Shown piece after piece: positions 1 through 5,561 of a stretch of 6,689 nucleotides of DNA (position 1 is the first letter of the stretch; each line of letters begins with the position of its first letter). The translations under genes were made by a program, and so were the position numbers. Below the pieces are notes generated by a model, which was not told the origin of the DNA, did not search any database, and saw only the letters and a program-made list of their open reading frames with translations. This DNA is from an uncultured Clostridium sp. (lineage in GTDB: Bacteria; Bacillota; Clostridia; Clostridiales; Clostridiaceae), in assembly GCA_946575275.1 (NCBI GenBank), contig CAMNZV010000090.1, positions 1 through 6,689 of the forward strand, given 5' to 3'.

Positions 1-389
1 CATTAAAATATTTAGCAGAGAAGGTGTATTTATCTACACCAGCTGTATCTTCTAGAATAGAAAAACTTGAAAATGGAGGAATATTAAAAGGGTATACAAC
101 GAAAATTGATAATTATAAGCTTGGGTTTAATATTACAGCCTTTATTAATCTTGAAGTTTCCCCAAATGAAAAAGAGGTTTTTTATCCTTTTATACATGAG
201 TCTCCAAATGTAATTGAATGTAACTGTGTTACTGGTAAGTATTCTATGTTAATTAAGGTAGCTTTTCATTCAACTATGGAACTAGATGCATTTATAGGTA
301 AACTTCAAAAGTTTGGAGTAACAGAAACTCAAATAGTGTTTTCTACAGCTGTTGAACATAGAAATGTTAATGTTGAAAAGGTTAAATAG
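1..389 (+). CDS. Lrp/AsnC-family transcriptional regulator, 3' part
   Basis: This is a DNA-binding regulator of the Lrp/AsnC (feast/famine) family, cut by the window start. The frame is open from base 3 and gives 128 residues. It begins in the helix-turn-helix: LKYLAEKVYLSTPAVSSRIE matches the family pattern 'eLA..lgLS.savs.Ri..Le..GiI.gy'. The GTG at 24 lies inside this helix and is not the real start, so roughly 20-30 N-terminal residues are missing. The C-terminal half fits the ligand-binding and oligomerising RAM domain: a beta strand (FNITAFINLEV), then the central 'V.ec..vtGkYs..ikv' segment and a 'l.kfGVtetqivfst' ending. The ABC exporter ATPase gene begins 61 bases downstream on the same strand with no hairpin between, so co-transcription or local regulation is plausible but inferred. 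The effector (an amino acid in many family members) cannot be read from sequence. Confidence 0.88.
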   Translation, partial: LKYLAEKVYLSTPAVSSRIEKLENGGILKGYTTKIDNYKLGFNITAFINLEVSPNEKEVFYPFIHESPNVIECNCVTGKYSMLIKVAFHSTMELDAFIGKLQKFGVTETQIVFSTAVEHRNVNVEKVK

Positions 390-415
390 CATGTATTTAG
401 GAAAGTATGATAGAA

Positions 416-421
416 TATAAT
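416..421 (+). promoter_or_regulatory. Possible -10 element for the ABC genes
   Basis: A perfect TATAAT sits 30 bases before the ATPase start, in the short gap after the regulator gene. No good -35 lies 16-18 bases upstream (GTATTT or TATTTA only). It may be a weak internal promoter or chance in AT-rich DNA; read-through from the regulator gene is equally possible. Confidence 0.25.
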
Positions 422-450
422 ATATAGAAAATCTAAATAAGGAGGCCTAT

Positions 451-1164
451 ATGTTAAGGATAAACAATTTAACTAAGTCATATGATGATAAAAAGATAGC
501 TGTAGAAAACCTATCCCTTGAGGTAAAGGAAGGGGATATTTTTGGATTTATTGGACATAATGGAGCAGGCAAAACTACTACCATAAAGTCAATTGTTGGT
601 ATTCTAGATTTTGATAAGGGAGATATTGAAATTGATGGTTATTCTATTTTAGATGATAGTATTAAATGTAAGAGCAAACTTTCATATATTCCTGATAACC
701 CAGATTTATATGAGTATTTAACAGGAATTCAGTATTTGAATTTTATTTCAGATATTTATAAGGTTCAAAAAGATGAACGAAAAGAGTCAATTGAAGAATA
801 TGCAAAAAAGTTCAATATAGTACATTACTTAGGTAACCTTATATCTTCTTATTCTCATGGTACAAAACAGAAGCTTGCAATAATTGCAGCATTAATACAC
901 AAGCCTAAATTACTTGTGTTAGATGAACCTTTTGTAGGATTAGACCCTGAGGCCGTTGTAGTGTTAAAAGGAATTATGAGGGATATTTGTTTAAAGGGTG
1001 GTGCTATATTTTTTTCTACCCACGTTTTAGATGTGGCTGAAAAGCTTTGCAATAAAATAGGTATTATTAAGAATGGAAAACTTGTAGCATGTGGGTTAAT
1101 TTGTGAAATAACTGATAAAGATACTTTAGAAAATAAATATATGGAGATTATTGGTGATGAATAG
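451..1164 (+). CDS. ABC transporter ATP-binding protein (ABC-2-type exporter)
   Basis: This is the cytoplasmic ATPase subunit that powers the membrane protein encoded next. Its 237 residues are a normal length for a single nucleotide-binding domain. Visible motifs are Walker A GHNGAGKT (35-42), the signature YSHGTKQ (134-140, in place of LSGGQ, as is common in ABC-2-type exporters), Walker B LLVLDEP (154-160) with catalytic Glu159, D-loop GLDP, and switch His191 in STHVLD. The Q-loop position carries Asp82 (YIPDNPDLYEYLTG) where glutamine is usual; as far as I recall, related exporter ATPases such as EcsA-like proteins also vary here. The ATG is supported by AAGGAGG at 439-445, five bases upstream. 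The 3' end overlaps the permease start by 8 bases, indicating translational coupling. The substrate cannot be predicted; family members move drugs, peptides or affect membrane-protein processing. Confidence 0.94.
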   Translation: MLRINNLTKSYDDKKIAVENLSLEVKEGDIFGFIGHNGAGKTTTIKSIVGILDFDKGDIEIDGYSILDDSIKCKSKLSYIPDNPDLYEYLTGIQYLNFISDIYKVQKDERKESIEEYAKKFNIVHYLGNLISSYSHGTKQKLAIIAALIHKPKLLVLDEPFVGLDPEAVVVLKGIMRDICLKGGAIFFSTHVLDVAEKLCNKIGIIKNGKLVACGLICEITDKDTLENKYMEIIGDE

Positions 1165-2734
1165 TTTTATTTCTTTGTTAAAGGTTCAATTATTATCTTT
1201 ATTTAGTATTAATAAATACCTTCATTCTAAAAATGAAAAATTAAAATCTAGCTTCAATTATTTTTTTATACTTATTTCTTTTATTTCTGTTCTTTTGTTA
1301 TTATTCTCTTTTTTTTACAACATGATATTTGCATATTATTTTGGCAGAGAAAATGCAATAGATTTATATTTAGCATTTGTTGGTATTGTTGCAAGTGTTA
1401 TATCTTTCTTTTTAACTTTAAATAAGGTAAATGGAATGGTTTATAATTCCAAGGATAATGATCGTTTACTTTCCTCTCCAATTAAGTATTCAAATATAAT
1501 TATAAGTAGAATGTTAACTATTTATATAATGAATTTGTTAATTGTTTGTTTAATTATGATACCAGGTGGTATTATATATGGTGTATATTCTGCTGCCACT
1601 ATTTGGTTTTATTTATTGTTTATTCTTCTAGTTACTATTATTCCTTTAGTACCAATTGGGTTAGCTTTAATTATTGGTACAATTATTACATGGATTTCAA
1701 GTCATTTTAGGTATAAAAATATTGTGACTATTCTAATTACAACAGCATTAATAGTTGCTATTGTTTATGGTATTTTTACTATGTATAATGAAAAAATAAC
1801 TAATATATCTTTATTGTCAATTAGAATTGTTAATGTATTTTTTAATATCTATCCTTTAATAACATTTTATTATGAAGGTTTAAGAATTTTTGATATTCTT
1901 TCTATTTTATTATTTGTAGCAAGTTCAATTGGGATTTTTATAGCAATAACTTTTTTAATAGGAGTTAAATATAAGAATATCATAGGTATTGTTAATAAAC
2001 AAAATGTCTCATTGGATTATAAAATAGGTGATTTACGTCAATCTAGTATAGACTTTGCTTTATTTAAGAAAGAGTTTAGAAGATTTTTTTCATCACCTTT
2101 TTATGTGGTGAACACATTAATCCCTATGGTTTTTTTAGTTTTTTCTTCAATTTTATTTAATATATATGATGTAGATGCCTTAAACTTTATTATTAATATT
2201 GAATTATTAATTCCAGTTATTATATCTTTCTTTGTAGTTTTATGTTGCAGCACTGTATCTTCAATATCATTAGAAGGGAAGTCTTTATGGGTATTAAAAT
2301 CCTTGCCTATTAAACCTACAAATATATTATTTATAAAGGTAATAGTGAATTTGTCAATTACAGTACCTGTTATAATTTTATCTTGTATTTTACTAATGAA
2401 AAGTAATAGTTATGGTATTGTATATAATCTTCTTATTTTTACAACTCCATTATTATTTAGTGTATACACGTCACTAATAGGATTAATAATTAATCTTAAA
2501 TTTCCAACCTTAGATTGGAAAAATGAGGAGAGTGCAATTAAACAAGGACCAAGCTCTACTATATTACTAATTGTTGGAATAGGTAGCAGCATCTTGTCTT
2601 TATTTATTATGATAATATTTATTAACTATTCTTTAACTATATTAGTTTTATTAAATTTGATTATATTAATTGTAATATGTTTTAGCTTTAGATATATTAA
2701 AAAAAATGGAGAAAGAATATTTATGAGGTTATAG
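1157..2734 (+). CDS. ABC-2-type exporter membrane subunit (two-half permease)
   Basis: This is the large membrane subunit partnering the ATPase just upstream; 525 residues from ATG 1157. I chose that ATG because GGAG at 1143-1146 is about 10 bases upstream; GTG 1154 or TTG 1151 would add one or two residues and cannot be excluded. About 11-12 hydrophobic segments fall in two halves separated by a polar stretch near 270-315. The halves carry family-like cytoplasmic motifs: YNSKDNDRLLSSPIK (about 96-110) and LEGKSLWVLKSLPIKPTNIL (about 372-391). Near 450-463 is PTLDWKNEESAIKQG. These resemble the putative ABC exporter family Pfam PF16949 (ABC_tran_2), recognised from memory rather than by search. 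The 8-base overlap with the ATPase gene supports one two-gene exporter. Substrate unknown. The next gene is convergent, so the operon ends here. Confidence 0.85.
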   Translation: MNSFISLLKVQLLSLFSINKYLHSKNEKLKSSFNYFFILISFISVLLLLFSFFYNMIFAYYFGRENAIDLYLAFVGIVASVISFFLTLNKVNGMVYNSKDNDRLLSSPIKYSNIIISRMLTIYIMNLLIVCLIMIPGGIIYGVYSAATIWFYLLFILLVTIIPLVPIGLALIIGTIITWISSHFRYKNIVTILITTALIVAIVYGIFTMYNEKITNISLLSIRIVNVFFNIYPLITFYYEGLRIFDILSILLFVASSIGIFIAITFLIGVKYKNIIGIVNKQNVSLDYKIGDLRQSSIDFALFKKEFRRFFSSPFYVVNTLIPMVFLVFSSILFNIYDVDALNFIINIELLIPVIISFFVVLCCSTVSSISLEGKSLWVLKSLPIKPTNILFIKVIVNLSITVPVIILSCILLMKSNSYGIVYNLLIFTTPLLFSVYTSLIGLIINLKFPTLDWKNEESAIKQGPSSTILLIVGIGSSILSLFIMIIFINYSLTILVLLNLIILIVICFSFRYIKKNGERIFMRL

Positions 2735-2744
2735 TAAAAAAGTA

Positions 2745-2811
2745 ATAGGGGTCTATTTTAGAGAAATGTTGATAATTATTTTATCAACATTTACTTAAAA
2801 TAGACCCCTAT
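2745..2811. terminator. Long compound hairpin between convergent genes
   Basis: Perfect 16-base arms (2745-2760 ATAGGGGTCTATTTTA and 2796-2811) enclose a second perfect 12-base stem (2764-2775 AAATGTTGATAA and 2781-2792) with a 5-base loop. A 3x3 internal loop separates the two stems. Read on the minus strand it lies 12 bases after the MFS stop codon and is followed, after TAC, by six T (complement of 2736-2741), so it is a good intrinsic terminator for that gene. On the plus strand it starts 10 bases after the permease stop but no T-run follows, so termination there is less certain. Confidence 0.75.
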
Positions 2812-2823
2812 AAGTGTAAAATA

Positions 2824-4245
2824 TTATATTGCTTTTGACCTTGATTTTTTGTTATATAATGAAAAACAAAATGCCAATATACATAAACAAGCTGTAATTA
2901 GATAAACATATTTCATACCTGAAATAAATATGTAATCTTTGCCGGGAATTGCTTCATACACTCTGTATCCAGCAAGATTACTCATTCTTCCATATAATAT
3001 TGTGGTAGAATAAGTAACACCAAAAGCCAAGCCTAAATTACGCATTAATGCATTTGTACTACCAGCAATACCCAGTTTATCTCTTGGTACTGAAGACATA
3101 ATTATATTTGTATTTGGTGAATTAAAAGTACCACTTGCAAGTCCTAATAAGGACAATAAAACAATAAGATGTATCATAGATGAATTTTCATTTAAAAAAG
3201 ACATCAAGAATATTACAATTGAAATACTTAACAAACCAAATAATGTTAACTTTTTACTCCCAATCTTATCAGATAGAGAACCACTTATAGGTGCTATAAA
3301 TAGCAGCACTAGAGGGTTAAATAACATAACAATAGAAATTTTAGATGGGGTATAGTGCAATATGTCTGTTAAGTAAAAAGGTTGTATAACATTAATGGTA
3401 TTTGTAGCAATAAAAATAACAAAGGCACATAGCAAATTAATTGAAAATGATGAATTTTTAAATAAACTTAAATCCAGCATAGGCATTTCAACCTTAGATT
3501 CAACATAAAAGAAAATAATTAAAACTATAGTACCTATAACAAGTCCAGATATAATATAAATATTATTAAAACCTAAATTCTGGCTTGTAAGGAAAGAAGT
3601 AAATATAAGTAATATGCCTACAGCAAAAAGGATGACACCAATTGTATCCATTTTTTCATTATCATTAGATTTTTTTACAGGTAAGTATTTTATACCTAGA
3701 ATATAAGCTACTATACCAATTGGAATATTAATTAGAAAAATAAAATGGTAAGGTAGGTATGATACAATAAGTCCACCAAGTACTGGTCCTAAAAGTGATC
3801 CTAGTGCAACAGAAGCCCCACTAATACCAAGGGCCTTTCCCCTCTCGTTTTTAGGGAAAATGTCAGCTATTAACCCTTGGTTTGTAGCCATAAGCATTGA
3901 AGCCCCAATTCCTTGAACTACTCTAGACATTACTAGTAAAGTAATACTATTAGAAAGTGCACAAAAAAGTGAACCAAGTAAAAAAACAAGTATACCATTA
4001 ACAAAAACCTTGCTTTTACTTTTAATATCTCCAAGTCTACCAAAAAATAATATAAAGGCAGAAATTATAATAAGATAAGAGCTTACAATCCATTCGGCAG
4101 TTGACATTGTAATTCCAAGTGATTCTCTAATTGTAGGTAAAGCTACATTAATAATGCTTCCATCAATGCATGCCATGAAAGGCTGAGAAATGATAACTCC
4201 TAGTATAATCCATTTGTTTTTTAATGTTGTGTTTGTTTGTTCCAT
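2824..4245 (-). CDS. MFS drug exporter, DHA2 (14-TM, EmrB/QacA) type
   Basis: This is a proton-coupled inner-membrane efflux pump of the major facilitator superfamily; 473 residues, normal for 14-helix DHA2 members. Conserved motifs are readable: D1 in TM1 DGSIINVALPTI (28-39, Asp28), motif A after TM2 GRLGDIKSKSK (69-79, with Asp73 kept but the usual arginine/glycine positions degenerate), motif B RVVQGIGAS (108-116, Arg108), and the antiporter motif C GSLLGPVLGG (149-158). A second motif A-like loop, SGSLSDKIGSKK (321-332), marks the C-terminal half. The tail is basic and cytoplasmic. The start is supported by GGAGGAA (complement of 4255-4261), nine bases upstream. It is a single-gene unit with its own promoter and the hairpin terminator downstream. 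The substrate is not predictable; multidrug or toxic-metabolite export is typical of the family. A leader dyad suggests repressor control. Confidence 0.92.
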   Translation of the reverse strand: MEQTNTTLKNKWIILGVIISQPFMACIDGSIINVALPTIRESLGITMSTAEWIVSSYLIIISAFILFFGRLGDIKSKSKVFVNGILVFLLGSLFCALSNSITLLVMSRVVQGIGASMLMATNQGLIADIFPKNERGKALGISGASVALGSLLGPVLGGLIVSYLPYHFIFLINIPIGIVAYILGIKYLPVKKSNDNEKMDTIGVILFAVGILLIFTSFLTSQNLGFNNIYIISGLVIGTIVLIIFFYVESKVEMPMLDLSLFKNSSFSINLLCAFVIFIATNTINVIQPFYLTDILHYTPSKISIVMLFNPLVLLFIAPISGSLSDKIGSKKLTLFGLLSISIVIFLMSFLNENSSMIHLIVLLSLLGLASGTFNSPNTNIIMSSVPRDKLGIAGSTNALMRNLGLAFGVTYSTTILYGRMSNLAGYRVYEAIPGKDYIFISGMKYVYLITACLCILAFCFSLYNKKSRSKAI

Positions 4246-4274
4246 GAATAACTATTCCTCCATACAAAAAAGTA

Positions 4275-4303
4275 AGCCAACTTAACAATAAGTTAAGATA
4301 GCT
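4275..4303 (-). promoter_or_regulatory. Dyad in the MFS leader, candidate operator
   Basis: CTTAAC (4281-4286) and GTTAAG (4292-4297) form a perfect dyad about a 5-base centre. The outer triplets AGC (4275-4277) and GCT (4301-4303) are also complementary, each three bases further out, so the whole is symmetric over 29 bases. It lies between the MFS promoter and its ribosome site, where a repressor could block transcription. A dyad upstream of an efflux gene is typical of MarR/TetR-type control, but no such regulator is encoded in the window. An RNA hairpin role is the alternative. Confidence 0.45.
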
Positions 4304-4330
4304 CTTTATTATAATCGTATCAATAGTTAC

Positions 4331-4359
4331 ATTATACTGCAATTTTTGACGTGTTACAA
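4331..4359 (-). promoter_or_regulatory. Promoter of the MFS exporter gene
   Basis: Read on the minus strand: -35 TTGTAA (complement of 4354-4359), a 17-base spacer, and a perfect -10 TATAAT (complement of 4331-4336). Transcription would start near 4324 and give a leader of roughly 80 bases. A second TATAAT (complement of 4308-4313) lies closer to the gene but lacks a -35 at proper spacing. Confidence 0.6.
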
Positions 4360-4435
4360 CAAATAATTATTATAGAAATATAAAGAACGTGGAAAAAATC
4401 AATTTGTTAACATATTGGTAAAGATGTGGAAATAA

Positions 4436-4452
4436 TATTAACAATGTTAATA
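4436..4452. promoter_or_regulatory. Palindrome upstream of the broken surface gene
   Basis: TATTAAC / GTTAATA arms (7 bases each) surround AAT. The centre (4444) lies 34 bases before the -35 start and 105 before the ATG. The same element sits at the same distance before the promoter of the downstream paralogue (5448-5464), while the DNA between has diverged, which suggests a protein-binding site. Its position near -70 would suit an activator. It could instead be a leftover of the ancestral duplication. Confidence 0.5.
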
Positions 4453-4477
4453 AATTGAAAAACCATGTCAAATAATA

Positions 4478-4506
4478 TTGTAATTTCTTATTATGGATGA
4501 TAATAT
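4478..4506 (+). promoter_or_regulatory. Promoter of the upstream surface gene copy
   Basis: TTGTAA (4478-4483), 17-base spacer, TAATAT (4501-4506). It is followed by a leader of about 35 bases with GGGAGG at 4535-4540 and the ATG at 4549. A small dyad (ATGTA-AA-TACAT, 4516-4527) lies just after the expected start point. The arrangement matches that of the downstream paralogue. Confidence 0.55.
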
Positions 4507-4548
4507 TAACAAGAAATGTAAATACATAAAAATAGGGAGGATTATTAA

Positions 4549-5392
4549 ATGAAAAAAATTAGAAAAAGTATAGCTATGATTGTAGCATATGTTATGGGAG
4601 TTACTTTATTACCAATTGGAGCTTTGAACACACTTGCCTCTGCTGAAACAGATAACAATTATAATTATACAAGTAATTATAATGGAAACTGTTACTCCAG
4701 TTGTTAAAGACAAAAAAGCAACTGTAACAGTTGAAACAGAAGTATCTAAAAATGGTACAAACACTATAACAGTTTCAAATACAGATAATGTAGATTCAGT
4801 ACAAGTAAAATTTGATAATGCATCAAGTTTAGAGGCATTTAAATCAGGTACAGGAACATTAGAAATAGTAACTGGAATATCTACAGTTAAATTACCTTTT
4901 AGTGTAATTGGCGCTGAAGCAATGAAGGATGCTAAATCTGTAACATTAAATGTTTCAATTAGTAAAGATGCAAAAATTTTAGGAAAACTTAAAAATGGAG
5001 TACAAAAAGTATTTAACTTTGATTTAATAGTTGAAAAGACAGATGGTACATCAGTAAAGATACATAAATTTGCAAATGGACAAGCTGAGGTTTCATTTAA
5101 AGTAACTGAAGAAGATCTTAAAGGGTTAGATGTAAATAAATTAGCAGTTCTTTATTACAATGAAGAAACTGGAAAATTTGAAGCTTTAGAGACTACAATT
5201 AAAGATGGAGTTGTAACATTTAAGACATCTCACTTCTCAAGTTTTGTTCTTGGAGAAAAGGATGTTAATACAACATCTAAGACTACTAAAACATCAGATT
5301 CAAATGGAATGTTAATATTCACAGTTGCAGCTTTAATTTCATTAGGTGCAGTATCTATAGTTGCAATAAAAAAAAGAAAATTACAAAGATAA
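4549..5392 (+). pseudogene. Surface protein paralogue, broken by a one-base frameshift
   Basis: The proper start is ATG 4549 (GGGAGG at 4535-4540, 8-base spacing). It encodes a signal peptide starting MKKIRKSIAMIVAY with an AxA site (LASA), nearly matching the downstream paralogue. That frame reaches TAA at 4705-4707 after 52 residues. The rest of the protein continues in the +1 frame to TAA 5390-5392. At 4684-4690 the DNA reads GGAAACT; with one A fewer it encodes NGTVTPVVKDK, matching NGTVNPVIKDK in the paralogue, so a single-base insertion explains the break. Corrected, the protein has 280 residues: signal peptide, short linker, beta-rich domain, then TKTSDSNG, a hydrophobic helix and basic tail KKRKLQR. 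It lacks the Gly/Asn repeats of its neighbour. A downstream start such as ATG 4682 would yield a protein with no signal peptide and has no ribosome site. Sequencing error or recoding are alternatives to a true pseudogene. Confidence 0.82.
4730..5259 (+). repeat. 530-base identical tract, copy 1
   Basis: Read base by base, this tract is identical to 5895-6424 (constant offset 1165), bounded by mismatches at 4729/5894 and 5260/6425. It covers nearly all of the beta-rich domain. No synonymous differences have accumulated although the adjacent regions are clearly diverged. Confidence 0.93.
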
Positions 5393-5396
5393 TAAA

Positions 5397-5427
5397 AAAT
5401 GAGTAGGGTGTTTAATCCTACTCATTT
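5397..5427 (+). terminator. Hairpin after the broken surface gene
   Basis: Perfect 11-base arms AAATGAGTAGG (5397-5407) and CCTACTCATTT (5417-5427) enclose a 9-base loop, starting 5 bases after the stop codon. The following bases are AATTATG, so the U-tract is limited to the TTT closing the stem. Probably an intrinsic terminator, of moderate strength, that separates the two paralogues into individual transcripts. Confidence 0.65.
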
Positions 5428-5443
5428 AATTATGAATATAAAT

Positions 5444-5468
5444 ATATTATTAATAATGTTAATAATAT
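5444..5468. promoter_or_regulatory. Palindrome upstream of the intact surface gene
   Basis: ATATTATTAA (5444-5453) and TTAATAATAT (5459-5468) form perfect 10-base arms around TAATG. The inner part (5448-5464) matches the palindrome before the other paralogue at 16 of 17 bases. Its centre is 34 bases from the -35 start and 57 from the -10 start in both genes. Candidate shared regulator site; AT-only arms lower the confidence. Confidence 0.5.
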
Positions 5469-5489
5469 GAAAATTAATGGTGATTTTTG

Positions 5490-5518
5490 TTGTTTTGACA
5501 AAAAGTAGATGATAAACT
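5490..5518 (+). promoter_or_regulatory. Promoter of the intact surface gene
   Basis: TTGTTT (5490-5495), 17-base spacer, TAAACT (5513-5518), aligned with the promoter of the upstream paralogue (both share GATGATAA across the -10). A better -35, TTGACA, occurs at 5495-5500, but 17 bases on it meets only TAAGGA, so the first pairing is preferred. The leader ends with AGGAGG at 5549-5554. Confidence 0.45.
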
Positions 5519-5561
5519 AAGGATATTCTAAAGTGAAAATTAATAAACAGGAGGACAGATA

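Larger units (their letters stand above)
4432..4512 (+). repeat. 13-base direct repeat flanking the promoter
   Basis: ATAATATTAACAA occurs at 4432-4444 (overlapping the left half of the palindrome) and again at 4500-4512 (overlapping the -10 and likely start point). Two copies 68 bases apart on either side of the promoter could be a pair of half-sites. AT-rich composition makes partial chance matches fairly likely. Confidence 0.35.

Noticed and set aside
855..1052. 65-codon open frame on the minus strand inside the ABC ATPase gene
   Set aside because: Lies wholly within a gene with complete ABC motifs; no ribosome site or recognisable protein features.
2410..2592. 60-codon open frame on the minus strand inside the permease gene
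   Set aside because: Opposite-strand shadow of a well-supported membrane protein gene.
4549..4707. A 52-residue secreted mini-peptide ending in CYSSC
   Set aside because: The signal-peptide region is homologous to the larger paralogue and the intact remainder continues in the next frame; a frameshift explains it better than a dedicated peptide gene.
4680..4707. Programmed +1 ribosomal frameshift that would produce the full protein
   Set aside because: No recognised shift site, such as a slow codon or stop at the crossover with an upstream Shine-Dalgarno-like stimulator; the paralogue needs no shift. Kept only as a remote alternative.
4634..5392. An independent gene starting at TTG 4634
   Set aside because: No ribosome site; its first 16 or so codons overlap the true signal-peptide region in the wrong frame and give a nonsense N-terminus.
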